From: Treponema ruminis
GTDB lineage: Bacteria; Spirochaetota; Spirochaetia; Treponematales; Treponemataceae
Direction: 5' to 3'
Length of the DNA: 64,000 nt
Assembly (NCBI GenBank): GCA_017161305.1
Contig: CP031518.1
Location: 2,480,001 to 2,544,000, forward strand
How positions within the stretch are numbered: position 1 is the stretch's first letter; each line of letters opens with the position of its first letter. The notes beneath the pieces are model-generated. The model had not been told where the DNA came from, did no database searches, and saw only the letters and a program-made list of their open reading frames with translations. Below are positions 25,031 through 33,958 of this stretch, in pieces. A program made the translations under genes and the position numbers.

Positions 25031-26397
25031 TTGGAAGCTTTATCAATTCCATACATTGTAATGAGTTTTCGTCTGCAAGAAAAGTATGCGGGAACGAGAA
25101 AGGCATCGGCAAGCACCCAGGCAAGAGGGCTTGCAAGACATGCTCCCTGGAATCCCAAAAGCGGAACGAAAACAAGACCAATCACACCGCGCCCGATAAG
25201 CTCAAAAACTCCTGCAAAAATAGCGAGCCGTGAAAATCCCATGCCCTGAATCATGAAGCGTACGACGTTGACCAGAGTGAGAAGCCAGTAAGTGCAGCCG
25301 TTGGCCATGAGGAAGTAAAAAACGTGCCGGATAACGAATGCCGTAGTCTCCGGAGATTCAGTTTTGCTGATGAAAAGGACAGCCAGATTGTCCGTAAAGA
25401 AGAAAAGAATCGCAAGTGCCATAAAAGACCAGACGAAGCCGATTGCGCTGCCCCAGAAAAGGCCCGGATTGAGGCGTTCGATTTTTTGAGCTCCCACGTT
25501 CTGACCGCCGTAAGTTGCCATTGTCGTGCCCAGGGCGTCGAATGGTACCGAGAAGAAAATGCTGATTTTTTGAGCCGTAGCCATTGAAGCGACATAAACC
25601 GAGCCCAAAACGTTGACTGAGCTTTGAAGGATTACAGAACCGATTGCAGTGATTGAATACTGAAGTCCCATTGGAACGCCTATTCCAAGCAGGGCAAGGC
25701 ATTTTTTGAGGGATGGAACTTTTTCTTCTTTTTTGAGGCGGAGGACTTCAAATTTTGCCCGCATATAAAAGAAACAAAGGATGCCCGAAAAAGCCTGGGA
25801 AATTACAGTCGCATAGGCCGCACCCGGAATTCCCATTTTAAGGACCGCGATAAAAAGCAGGTCAAGGGCGATGTTGAGGCAGGCAGAAATGATGAGAAAA
25901 TAGAGAGGTGTCTTTGAGTCGCCTACGGATCGGATTATGCCAGAAAGTATATTATAGAAGAAAGCGACCGGGATTCCCGCAAGAATAATCACGAAGTAAG
26001 AATATGACATGTCCAAAATGTTTTCCGGCGTCTTGAGGAAGACCAGCATTTCGCGGCAGAAAATCACTGAAAGGCTGGTAATAACAAGTGAAAAAATGAG
26101 GACTAAAATCCATGAATTGAAAATGAATTGACGCATTGAAGAATAATCACCGGCACCGAAACGCTGGGCAACAGGAATGGCAAAGCCCGAGCAGACTCCC
26201 ATGCAGAAACCGATGATGAAAAAGTTGAGGCTGCCAGTTGAACCGACGGCGGCAAGGGCATCAACGCCAAGAAACTGTCCGACGATGATTGTATCGACAA
26301 GATTGTAAAACTGCTGGAAGAGATAGCCAAAAAATACAGGAACCGCAAAATTGAAGATGATTCTTAACGGATGTCCTATGGTTAAATCTTTTGTCAT
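25027..26397 (-). CDS. MATE family efflux transporter
   Basis: 456 residues, about 12 membrane segments. The N-terminus (PLRIIFNFAVPVFFGYLFQQFYNLVDTIIVGQF) and the mid-protein GVPMGLQYSITAIG segment are typical of the bacterial MATE family, which exports organic compounds in exchange for Na+ or H+. The substrate is unknown. It overlaps the upstream hypothetical gene and the downstream cyclase gene by 4 bases each (ATGA), forming a tight three-gene operon. Confidence 0.9.
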   Translation of the reverse strand: MTKDLTIGHPLRIIFNFAVPVFFGYLFQQFYNLVDTIIVGQFLGVDALAAVGSTGSLNFFIIGFCMGVCSGFAIPVAQRFGAGDYSSMRQFIFNSWILVLIFSLVITSLSVIFCREMLVFLKTPENILDMSYSYFVIILAGIPVAFFYNILSGIIRSVGDSKTPLYFLIISACLNIALDLLFIAVLKMGIPGAAYATVISQAFSGILCFFYMRAKFEVLRLKKEEKVPSLKKCLALLGIGVPMGLQYSITAIGSVILQSSVNVLGSVYVASMATAQKISIFFSVPFDALGTTMATYGGQNVGAQKIERLNPGLFWGSAIGFVWSFMALAILFFFTDNLAVLFISKTESPETTAFVIRHVFYFLMANGCTYWLLTLVNVVRFMIQGMGFSRLAIFAGVFELIGRGVIGLVFVPLLGFQGACLASPLAWVLADAFLVPAYFSCRRKLITMYGIDKASK

Positions 26398-26963
26398 GAA
26401 TAAAACTCCGCCTTGACAAGTTCGAAGATTTCCTTTTCATGTGAATCTGAAAATTGGAAAGTCTCAGCCCGAGAAAAGCATAGCACATTATGGCTTTCAA
26501 TTTCCTTAAAAAAGGGGAAAAATTCCTGACAATTCTGCTCAAAATGAAGCCAGCAAAGAAGATAGATGAACTGACCGCCCTGGGTGTAGCTGGCTTTTTC
26601 TGCAAGGGGGGAATGAATCTCCACGTTCCTGATGTGGGTGGCACCGATTTCGTCCTGATTTTCCTTGTCTATGTCCATGCAGGATTTGAAGAGATTGTAG
26701 GCCTTGAGAAGGTTCTGCTCGTCCTTGTCGATTGAAGCGGCCCGGTCTGACTGTTCTCCCAAAGCCTCAAAGGGAGCGCGGAAAACCTTGTAGGTCGAAA
26801 CCACGGAAGAACGGAGTTTTTCGCCACGCTCGCGGAGTTTTTCTTCTATATAACCATTCCTGACCTTTTCCGGGGAAGGGACTCTTACTGCATCTGGAGA
26901 TTTATTGAATCGGGATAACTTCTGAGAAAAATTTGAAAAGACCTCGGCAATGTTCTGTGACAT
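26394..26963 (-). CDS. Conserved hypothetical protein, 189 aa
   Basis: Family not recognised. Soluble, no signal peptide. The first 110 residues are charged and likely helical; the C-terminal part is aromatic and cysteine-containing (LLCWLHFEQNCQEFFPFF). GGAG six bases before the ATG supports the start. First gene of an operon with the MATE transporter and diguanylate cyclase. The 107-base gap to the divergent deacylase gene contains several TATAAT-like boxes. Confidence 0.65.
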   Translation of the reverse strand: MSQNIAEVFSNFSQKLSRFNKSPDAVRVPSPEKVRNGYIEEKLRERGEKLRSSVVSTYKVFRAPFEALGEQSDRAASIDKDEQNLLKAYNLFKSCMDIDKENQDEIGATHIRNVEIHSPLAEKASYTQGGQFIYLLCWLHFEQNCQEFFPFFKEIESHNVLCFSRAETFQFSDSHEKEIFELVKAEFYS

Positions 26964-27070
26964 AGTAACTCCAAAGGAAAGGACACGAATTATATTTAAA
27001 TAATCAGTGCAATCTGTATAATTATTATTACTTTCAATTTAACTATAACATAAACATTAAGGAAAAGAAA

Positions 27071-27559
27071 ATGAAAAAAACTAACGCAATGCGAATTTTG
27101 GACGGCCTTAAAATCAAATATGAAACTCTCTCTTATGATGACGACGGAGAGCACGAACTCAGCCGGGGAGCGGCAACTAAGACAGCAGAGAAACTGGGCA
27201 TAAATCCAGCCGCCTGTTTCAAGACAATCGTAATGAGAAGTGAGACAAAGCAGGTATTCGTTTTCTGCCAGAGCGCCCTTCACGAAATCAACCTCAAAAA
27301 GGCAAGAAACGCATGCGGAGCAAAGGAAATAAATCCTGTAAAGCCGGATGAACTTCTGGCCCTCACAGGCTATATCCGAGGGGGCTGTTCACCGCTTGGA
27401 ATGAAAAAGAAATTCCCGACTTTTATCGATGAGTCAGCCCTGAGCCATGAAAAGATCTATGTGAGCGCGGGAATGAGGGGCGAGCAGATTGCACTCGCTC
27501 CAGCCGATTTGATTAAAGCGACCGAAGCCGAAGCAGTTGATTTGATTCTTGAAGGCTAA
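27071..27559 (+). CDS. ybaK: Cys-tRNA(Pro) deacylase, YbaK/EbsC family
   Basis: 162 residues. It clears mis-charged Cys-tRNA(Pro) in the cytosol. The family lysine region FKTIVMRSE and the GGCSPLGMKKKFPTFID segment are both present. Start supported by AAGGA nine bases upstream. Its end overlaps the last four bases of the convergent outer-membrane protein gene. Confidence 0.9.
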   Translation: MKKTNAMRILDGLKIKYETLSYDDDGEHELSRGAATKTAEKLGINPAACFKTIVMRSETKQVFVFCQSALHEINLKKARNACGAKEINPVKPDELLALTGYIRGGCSPLGMKKKFPTFIDESALSHEKIYVSAGMRGEQIALAPADLIKATEAEAVDLILEG

Positions 27560-28245
27560 AGTCCTAAAGAAATGCCTGTCTGGAAGAAGGGTCTGCCGCC
27601 AAAATGAGGGATTTCAAAGTAGATTCCGATGTGCTTTTCGGGGCAGAACTGGATTCCGAAGGGACAGACGTCAAAGCAGAAATTAAGCTTTTTGTCCTCG
27701 TCATCGACGTAATTGAGCCAGCCGATACAGATTTCACCATAAAGAGAAATGCGGGTGCCGATGTCACTGAAGACAAAATGGCCGTAATCAGCATGGGCAC
27801 CGATGTAGTAAAAATTCATCGAAATGGTCTCGTCCTTGATGCGGCCGTCTGACTGCTTGCGGGACCCCTCCCATGAATCAAGAGCCGCTCCCAGCATGAA
27901 GCCCCAGCGCTGATTTGAAATCGGCGGGAAAATCGTAAGGTTCAGGTCGGTGGCGAATTTAGGAAGAGTGCTGTCATAATTTCCGTCAACTGCAAAAGCA
28001 GAACCAAAAACGTCAGCAAAACCGACGACAAAAGACTGTACCACACCGTGAGTCGTGAGCATGGGGAAAAATGGCATGGCGCCCCGGATTTCGATAAAGC
28101 GGTGACTTGTTAAGCTTGCAAGATTCTGGCCGAAGGAAGGAGTTGACTTTTCAGCGGCAGAGTCTTCTGAAATTTCCTGAGCAAAGGCAAAAGTGCCGGA
28201 AAGAAGGATGAAAATCGGGAAAAGTTTTTTGATAAGTTTATTCAT
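27556..28245 (-). CDS. Putative outer-membrane beta-barrel protein
   Basis: 229 residues with a signal peptide (FPIFILLSGTFAFAQ). The mature part has alternating hydrophobic and polar residues, many aromatics and a C-terminal GISLGL, which fits a small beta-barrel. I do not recognise the family. AAGGAG lies before the ATG. It is a single gene, convergent with ybaK. Confidence 0.65.
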   Translation of the reverse strand: MNKLIKKLFPIFILLSGTFAFAQEISEDSAAEKSTPSFGQNLASLTSHRFIEIRGAMPFFPMLTTHGVVQSFVVGFADVFGSAFAVDGNYDSTLPKFATDLNLTIFPPISNQRWGFMLGAALDSWEGSRKQSDGRIKDETISMNFYYIGAHADYGHFVFSDIGTRISLYGEICIGWLNYVDDEDKKLNFCFDVCPFGIQFCPEKHIGIYFEIPHFGGRPFFQTGISLGL

Positions 28246-28323
28246 AAAAGCTCCTTAAAGTTTATTTTAACATTTTATCCACATTTTATCAAATTTTACT
28301 CACTTTTGAGATTTAAATTATAA

Positions 28324-28359
28324 TTGAAAATATTGCCATTTTCTGCTATTCTTTGCCGT
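28324..28359 (+). promoter_or_regulatory. Promoter for leaderless AICAR transformylase mRNA
   Basis: -35 TTGAAA (28324-28329), 17-bp spacer, extended -10 TGC-TATTCT (28344-28352), seven bases, then ATG 28360. No ribosome-binding site. Confidence 0.65.
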
Positions 28360-29532
28360 ATGAAAGAACTCGAACTTAAATACGGATGTAATCCAAACCA
28401 GAAGCCTGCAAAGGTTTACGTAGACGAAGGCGATCTTCCAATCACTGTTTTGAACGGAAGACCGGGATATATCAACCTGCTCGACGCACTCAACGGCTGG
28501 CAGCTTGTAAAGGAACTCAAGGAAGCAACTGGCCTTCCAGCAGCTACAAGCTTTAAGCACGTAAGTCCTGCCGGTGCCGCTGTCGGAAAGCCACTTTCTG
28601 ACACGCTCAAAGCCATTTACTTTACAGACGGCGTTGAACTTACACCACTTGCTTCTGCTTATGCACGCGCCCGCGGAGCAGACCGAATGAGCTCTTTCGG
28701 AGATTTCATATCTTTGAGCGATGAATGTGACGAGGCTACAGCCCTTTTGATTAAAAAGGAAGTTTCTGACGGTATCGTAGCACCTGGCTATTCACCAAAG
28801 GCTCTTGAAATCCTCAAGGCAAAAAAGAACGGAAACTACTGTGTAATCCAGATTGACCCAAATTACGTTCCGCCTGCAACAGAAGTAAAGCAGGTTTTCG
28901 GCGTAAAATTCGAGCAGGGACACAATTTCCTCAAGATTGACGAATCATGCCTTTCAAACATCGTTACAAAAAACAAAACTCTCAGCGAAGATGACAAGCA
29001 CAACCTGATTATCGCGCTGATTACACTCAAATACACCCAGTCAAACTCAGTCTGCTATGTAAAGGACGGACAGGCAATCGGTATCGGAGCAGGCCAGCAG
29101 AGCCGCGTTCACTGTACACGACTTGCAGGTCAGAAAGCTGACAACTGGTGGCTGCGCCAGAGCCCGAAAGTCCTCGGCCTCCAGTTCGTAGACGGAATCA
29201 AGCGAGCTGACCGCGACAATGCAATCGACGTTTACATCGGTGATGAATACGAGGACGTTCTTGCCGAAGGCAAATGGCAGAACATCTTCAAGGTAAAGCC
29301 GGAAGTCTTCACACGCGAAGAAAAACGCGCTTGGCTCGACAAGAACACAAACGTAGCAGTCGGTTCAGACGCCTTCTTCCCGTTTGGTGACAACATCGAG
29401 CGAGCAAGAAAGAGCGGCGTTACAGTAGTAGCTCAGCCGGGCGGTTCAGTCCGTGACGACCAGGTAATCGAAACAGCCGACAAGTACAACATGGTTATGT
29501 GCTTTAACGGAATAAGACTGTTCCATCACTAG
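28360..29532 (+). CDS. AICAR transformylase, stand-alone (PurH C-terminal domain type)
   Basis: 390 residues. It should formylate AICAR to FAICAR in purine synthesis. The Lys-His pair of the active site is K66-H67 in SFKHVSPAG, matching KHVNPCG of PurH. The N-terminal IMP cyclohydrolase domain of normal PurH (about 200 residues) is absent, so a separate enzyme must close the ring. The ATG at 28360 is chosen because a TTG 36 bases upstream is the -35 box. A double hairpin ends the transcript. Confidence 0.88.
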   Translation: MKELELKYGCNPNQKPAKVYVDEGDLPITVLNGRPGYINLLDALNGWQLVKELKEATGLPAATSFKHVSPAGAAVGKPLSDTLKAIYFTDGVELTPLASAYARARGADRMSSFGDFISLSDECDEATALLIKKEVSDGIVAPGYSPKALEILKAKKNGNYCVIQIDPNYVPPATEVKQVFGVKFEQGHNFLKIDESCLSNIVTKNKTLSEDDKHNLIIALITLKYTQSNSVCYVKDGQAIGIGAGQQSRVHCTRLAGQKADNWWLRQSPKVLGLQFVDGIKRADRDNAIDVYIGDEYEDVLAEGKWQNIFKVKPEVFTREEKRAWLDKNTNVAVGSDAFFPFGDNIERARKSGVTVVAQPGGSVRDDQVIETADKYNMVMCFNGIRLFHH

Positions 29533-29545
29533 TTTCTAAGATAAT

Positions 29546-29605
29546 ACCCACACGGATGTGGGTGATAAGCAAAGAGAGGGCTTCATTGGAAGGCCTCTTT
29601 TTTTG
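29546..29605 (+). terminator. Two-hairpin 3' element with intrinsic terminator
   Basis: First hairpin ACCCACACGGATGTGGGT (29546-29563) shows CACGGATG at its tip. A second GC-rich stem (about 29574-29598) followed by seven Ts is the terminator. A similar pair occurs at 33959. Confidence 0.75.
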
Positions 29606-29608
29606 TTG

Positions 29609-30421
29609 TTATGAGCCCGTGCCATCGTATTTCCTAGCTCCAAGCATCCAGAACCTATAGCTCAGATAGAAAAATACAAGTCCGAGCAAAGGCGAAAGCC
29701 ATGAAAGCAGCGGGATTGAGTCCGGGCGCAACAGCACGAGCGACGGATAGTAGGCAATGAATGCAATCGGAATCACAAAAGTGAATACGAACCTGAAAAC
29801 CGTGCTGAAAATGCTTGCCGGATATTTTGCAAAATCCTTGAATCGGAACATGATTACCATTACATAGCCAGAATTCTGAATCCAGAAGCAGGTCGCAGCC
29901 GCAAAATTCATTATTGCAATCATAAAAAGTGACGCCGCAAAAAGAAAGAGAAGCGTCTGGCAAATCGTCATGAAATTCACCGGAATTCCAAGGTGGTGCC
30001 AGGCATAGACTAAAGTTCCGCCTCCGAACACGAGCTGTCCCAGCCCCTTCACGTCAAAAACTTCCGAAATGAAGTAAAAAAACATGTTTATGGGTCGGAA
30101 ACAGTATTTTATGAAATCCCCGGACTTCACAAGATGACGCAGATTCCAGTTGTTGTCAAAGAAGCACTGAACCGGAGTGAGTGCCAGAAGTGAAAATCCG
30201 TAAAGGAAGAGCATTTCATACATGGTCCAGCCGTTTATCGACGGAAAATTGCTGAAAAGAATATAGAAGGTCACGAATCCGACCAGGTTAGACACAATCA
30301 TTCCGATTGTCGAAATTATGAAGTCGGCCCGGTAACTCATCTTGCTTTTTAAATCCTGAACAAGAATCTTTCTGTAAATGCTGAGATAGAACCTCAGTCC
30401 CCTTTTTCCCCTTAAAGTCAT
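29609..30421 (-). CDS. ABC-2 type exporter permease (second subunit)
   Basis: 270 residues, six hydrophobic segments. It matches the paired ABC-2 membrane proteins (ABC2_membrane_6 type) in which two different permeases act with one ATPase. GWTMYEMLFLYGFSLLAL and FIKYCFRPINMFFYFI are the usual conserved regions. Last gene of a three-gene operon: three bases separate it from the first permease. Confidence 0.82.
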   Translation of the reverse strand: MTLRGKRGLRFYLSIYRKILVQDLKSKMSYRADFIISTIGMIVSNLVGFVTFYILFSNFPSINGWTMYEMLFLYGFSLLALTPVQCFFDNNWNLRHLVKSGDFIKYCFRPINMFFYFISEVFDVKGLGQLVFGGGTLVYAWHHLGIPVNFMTICQTLLFLFAASLFMIAIMNFAAATCFWIQNSGYVMVIMFRFKDFAKYPASIFSTVFRFVFTFVIPIAFIAYYPSLVLLRPDSIPLLSWLSPLLGLVFFYLSYRFWMLGARKYDGTGS

Positions 30422-30424
30422 AAC

Positions 30425-31246
30425 CTAGCCTCCGTTTACAGTGATTTTTTTGAGCGAAAATTTCCAGAAGATGCTTCCAAGCAAGGCAAGGGCGGCGAAC
30501 CAGAAAAGCTGCATCAAAAGGGCAGAAAATACCCCGCTTTCAACCGTATAGCCTTCTTTTTGGAGCAGGATGCTCAGCGGCGTGTCGTAAATGCAGCGGA
30601 ATGGCAGTAGCTGAACCACGGCACGAAGTTTTTCCGGGAAGAAAGCAAGTGGAATCGATGCCCCGGAAAGAAGGAGTACGATGCATTCCTTTACCATGTT
30701 GATTCCCCAGGTGGATTCCGTGTGAAGGCAGATTGTCGCCACAATCATGTCCACGCTGAAATTGATGTTAAGTGCCAGCAAAACCGAAATCATAAAGAAA
30801 ACCAGATTCAGTCCCATCGGAATCGAACCCCTGGTCAGGACGTTTATGATTATGAAAGTCGGCAGGAAAGTCAGAAAGAAGGAGACGATGTTCTCGCCGA
30901 AAAAAGACCAGAAGCTGTAGCGGCGGAAACTCATCGGCTTCAAAAGTTTGAGCACTATTCCTCCGCTCTGAATGTCGCGGCTCATTTCCCAGACAAGGAA
31001 GACTTCAAGGAAATTGAAGAGCGCGGTCGCAAGTACCAGATAAATGAGGGTATCGTTCAAGGTCATTCCGTTCACGACATCCGTTCCAGAAGAAGCGTAA
31101 ATCGCACTCCAGAGAAAATAAATCAGCACCAGATAGACCAGATTCCCGAAAAGAGTGACGAAGATACTCAGCCGGTAGTTGAGCCGCTCCATTATGCCGA
31201 TTCGGGCAAGGGCAAAACAGCTGTTCAATGTCATAAAAACCTCCAT
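30425..31246 (-). CDS. ABC-2 type exporter permease (first subunit)
   Basis: 273 residues, six hydrophobic segments, the partner of the next permease. MTLNDTLIYLVLATALFNFL and DIQSGGIVLKLLKPMSFRRY are the conserved cytoplasmic and membrane stretches of this permease pair. It sits between the ATPase and the second permease with 3-base gaps on each side. The substrate of such exporters (lipids, sugars or drugs) cannot be deduced. Confidence 0.82.
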   Translation of the reverse strand: MEVFMTLNSCFALARIGIMERLNYRLSIFVTLFGNLVYLVLIYFLWSAIYASSGTDVVNGMTLNDTLIYLVLATALFNFLEVFLVWEMSRDIQSGGIVLKLLKPMSFRRYSFWSFFGENIVSFFLTFLPTFIIINVLTRGSIPMGLNLVFFMISVLLALNINFSVDMIVATICLHTESTWGINMVKECIVLLLSGASIPLAFFPEKLRAVVQLLPFRCIYDTPLSILLQKEGYTVESGVFSALLMQLFWFAALALLGSIFWKFSLKKITVNGG

Positions 31247-31249
31247 CCC

Positions 31250-32203
31250 TTACGCTGTTTTTGACGCGGCGTTTTCGTAGATTTTCTTGATTACTTCCTC
31301 AGTGGAAATATCCTCAATTTTTATGTCCTTTATGTTGCCCCGTGACTGATACTCAGAGATTACGGACATGACGTTGTTTTTTGACTCGTCCACCAAAATT
31401 TCCTTCCAGCCAATTCCTTCCATGTTGAGCCTTACGGTGCGGTAGGAACCGAAATATCGCTTGAGGTGTTCGATGTCATTGTCGTAAACCATGCTTCCGT
31501 GGTCGATTATTACAATCCTCTGGCAGAGAGCGTCCACGTCCCCCATGTCGTGAGTGGTAAGGATTACCGTAGTGTTTTTTTCCTTATTCAGCCCCTTGAT
31601 AAGGTTTCGGATTCTTGCCTTCATAGAAACGTCAAGTCCGATTGTCGGTTCATCAAGAAATACGATTTTCGGATTATGCAGGAATGCCGCAAGGATGTCA
31701 CTCAAAGTCCTCTGCCCCAGCGACATCTGGCGGACAGGCTTGTGCAAAAGGTTATCGATATCCGCAAGTTCCCGGTAAAGCTCAAGCATTTTGTTATAAT
31801 CTTCTGTCGGAATCATGTAGATTTCCTTGAGGAGCTTGAAAGATTCAATCAGGGGAAGTGACCACCAGAGCTGGCTGCGCTGTCCGAAAACGACGCCTAT
31901 ATTTTCTGCATTTTTCGTGCGGTTTTTATAGGGAATATTGCCGTTTACAATAATCTGGCCCCGGCTTGGCTCCAGAACGCCTGTCATCATCTTGATTGTC
32001 GTGGACTTTCCGGCTCCGTTGGGCCCCAGATAACCGACAATCTCGCCCGCTTTTATCTTTATCGAGATATTATCCACCGCTTTTACAGTCCTGTAGTCGC
32101 GGGAAAACAAATCCTTGAGGCTGCCCGCAAGGCCTTCGTGGCGGTTGAGAACCTTGAATTCCTTGACGACGTTTTTCATCACAATGGCGTTTTCTTCATT
32201 CAT
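31250..32203 (-). CDS. ABC exporter ATP-binding protein
   Basis: 317 residues. Walker A is GPNGAGKST, the signature is MSLGQRTLSD and Walker B is VFLDEPTIGLD, followed by the H-loop TTHDMGD. A C-terminal extension of about 90 residues is typical of ATPases for ABC-2 exporters. GGAGG before the ATG. First gene of the exporter operon, read divergently from an AraC regulator that probably controls it. Confidence 0.9.
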   Translation of the reverse strand: MNEENAIVMKNVVKEFKVLNRHEGLAGSLKDLFSRDYRTVKAVDNISIKIKAGEIVGYLGPNGAGKSTTIKMMTGVLEPSRGQIIVNGNIPYKNRTKNAENIGVVFGQRSQLWWSLPLIESFKLLKEIYMIPTEDYNKMLELYRELADIDNLLHKPVRQMSLGQRTLSDILAAFLHNPKIVFLDEPTIGLDVSMKARIRNLIKGLNKEKNTTVILTTHDMGDVDALCQRIVIIDHGSMVYDNDIEHLKRYFGSYRTVRLNMEGIGWKEILVDESKNNVMSVISEYQSRGNIKDIKIEDISTEEVIKKIYENAASKTA

Positions 32204-32266
32204 AAAGCAAATCCTCCGTTTTTTTTGTATTGAACTTTGTTTTGTTTGCGATTATACTTCTTTAAA

Positions 32267-32328
32267 AAATGTAAGAAAACAATGTTTTTTACATATTTTG
32301 ATAACAATTTTCGACATCAAATGTAAGA
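32267..32328. promoter_or_regulatory. Repeated boxes in the exporter/AraC divergent promoter region
   Basis: The 10-mer AAATGTAAGA occurs at 32267-32276 and 32319-32328 (52 bases apart, five helix turns), and an inverted TTACAT lies between at 32289-32294. This arrangement suits a looping AraC-type regulator. The rest of the 159-base gap is AT-rich. Confidence 0.45.
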
Positions 32329-32362
32329 TTGTTATTATTTCAAGAATAAGTTAGGTAAAAAA

Positions 32363-33283
32363 ATGAACAAGGAAAAATGCGGAATAATCATGAAGCGCAA
32401 GGACGGCTCGGAAATCGTCAACTACAATGATGATTCTTTTCCTGCCTACATCCACGACGGCTACATTTACCAGAACTGCACATGGGAGCGGGTTCCCCAC
32501 TATCATGATGACATCGAATTCATTTCTGCTTATTCAGGCGACATGGGCTTTTCCGTAGACGGAGTGAACATCACCCTCAAGGAAGGAGAAACCCTCTTCG
32601 TCAATTCAGACAGAATCCACTGGTCCTTTACCCAGAAAACCAGCGTTACAAGATATTTTATCGCAGTCCTTCATCCAAGCATCATCTGCTCAACTCCCGC
32701 TGTCGAAGAAAAGGCGGTAAAGCCAGTTATCACGGATAAAAGCGTGCCCTTCATTCATTTTAAGGCAGAAGACTATGACGCGGCGGCAATCCAGCACATC
32801 ATCAGGGATTTGTGCCGTGACAGGGATGCCAGCGAGTTTACGATTACCAAGGCTTTTTTTGAGCTCTGGGACATAGTCATGCACCGCTTTACGGACGCCT
32901 ACCGGGTTCACATAAACCACATCGAAGACGGTGACAGCCACAATGCTAAGTTAAAGACCATGATGTCCTATATCGACGCCCACTACAATGACCAGCTCAC
33001 CCTCAAGGACATCTGCCAGGCAGGCGGTGTGAGCCAGAGCCTCTGCAATCAGATTTTCAAGAGGCTCACGGAAAAATCCCCGATTGAGTACCTGCTTCAG
33101 TTCAGGAGCCGCAAGGTCGCCGACCTGCTTGAAACCGGCAGCATGAGCATGGCAGAAATCGCGGAAATCACGGGCTTTTCAGGAGCCAGCTACATGGCAG
33201 AGACTTTCAAGAAGTTCTATAAAATGTCGCCCAGGGATTACAGAAAATCCGCCGGCAAAAAGACCATCAAAAAGGAAATATAA
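32363..33283 (+). CDS. AraC family transcriptional regulator
   Basis: 306 residues. The N-terminal part is a cupin-like sensor (ERVPHYHDDIEFISA, LKEGETLFVNSDRIHW). The C-terminal 100 residues are a double helix-turn-helix (LTLKDICQAGGVSQSLCNQIF and MSMAEIAEITGFSGASYMAE) ending in FYKMSPRDYRK, the standard AraC ending. It lies divergent to the ABC exporter and one base before a HAD phosphatase gene, so it probably senses a small molecule and controls the exporter. Confidence 0.9.
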   Translation: MNKEKCGIIMKRKDGSEIVNYNDDSFPAYIHDGYIYQNCTWERVPHYHDDIEFISAYSGDMGFSVDGVNITLKEGETLFVNSDRIHWSFTQKTSVTRYFIAVLHPSIICSTPAVEEKAVKPVITDKSVPFIHFKAEDYDAAAIQHIIRDLCRDRDASEFTITKAFFELWDIVMHRFTDAYRVHINHIEDGDSHNAKLKTMMSYIDAHYNDQLTLKDICQAGGVSQSLCNQIFKRLTEKSPIEYLLQFRSRKVADLLETGSMSMAEIAEITGFSGASYMAETFKKFYKMSPRDYRKSAGKKTIKKEI

Positions 33284-33284
33284 A

Positions 33285-33944
33285 ATGAAAGCAATTAAAG
33301 ACTTTACCCACTTGCTCTTTGACCTTGACGGGACCCTCACCGAATCAGGACCGGGAATCATGAATTCGGCACAGTACGCCCTCTCCTACTACGGAATAAA
33401 TGACGTTCCCCAATCAACCCTGCGTAAATTCATCGGACCGCCGCTCATGGATTCCTTCAGGGATTTCTTCGGCTTTTCAGAAGAAAAGGCGCGAGAGGCA
33501 ATGAAAAAGTACCGCGAGTATTTCAGCGAAAAGGGGCTTTTTGAAAACACAGTCTATCCCAAAATCAGGGAAAGTCTCACAGCCCTCAAGGCCCAGGGAA
33601 AGCACCTTTATGTCGCGACAAGCAAGCCACAGATTTTTACGGACAGGATTCTTGAAAAGTTTGAGCTCGCAGACTTTTTTGAATTCGTAAGCGGGGCTGA
33701 CGTCGAGGAAACAAGAGGCGAAAAAGTTCAGATAATCAATTATTTAATAGAAGAAAAGAAGCTTGAAAAAGAAAAGCAGGAAGGAAAACTCCTGATGATA
33801 GGAGACCGAAAGCACGACATCATCGGTGCCCACAAAGCCGGTCTTCCATGCTGCGCCGTCCTCTGGGGCTACGGAAACCGCGAGGAATTCAAGGAATTCG
33901 AAGCCGACTACGTCATTGAAAAGCCGGAAGATTTGCTCGGCTAA
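33285..33944 (+). CDS. HAD hydrolase, phosphoglycolate phosphatase-like
   Basis: 219 residues. HAD motif I is LLFDLDGTLTE (two Asp), motif II is the Thr/Ser in VATSKPQ, motif IV is MIGDRKHDIIGAHKAG. The helical cap between residues 20 and 80 is of the C1 type found in phosphoglycolate and nucleotide phosphatases. Substrate unknown. It follows the AraC gene by one base, with AGGA before its ATG, so the two are co-transcribed. Confidence 0.85.
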   Translation: MKAIKDFTHLLFDLDGTLTESGPGIMNSAQYALSYYGINDVPQSTLRKFIGPPLMDSFRDFFGFSEEKAREAMKKYREYFSEKGLFENTVYPKIRESLTALKAQGKHLYVATSKPQIFTDRILEKFELADFFEFVSGADVEETRGEKVQIINYLIEEKKLEKEKQEGKLLMIGDRKHDIIGAHKAGLPCCAVLWGYGNREEFKEFEADYVIEKPEDLLG

Positions 33945-33958
33945 AAAGCACGGAAGAG

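Noticed and set aside
26996..27283. A 95-codon minus-strand frame overlapping ybaK
   Set aside because: Overlaps the well-supported deacylase gene and runs through its promoter region; the product is low-complexity and hydrophobic.
30722..31264. A 180-codon plus-strand frame opposite the exporter permease
   Set aside because: Gln/His/Arg-rich shadow frame opposite a membrane protein gene; no coding signals.
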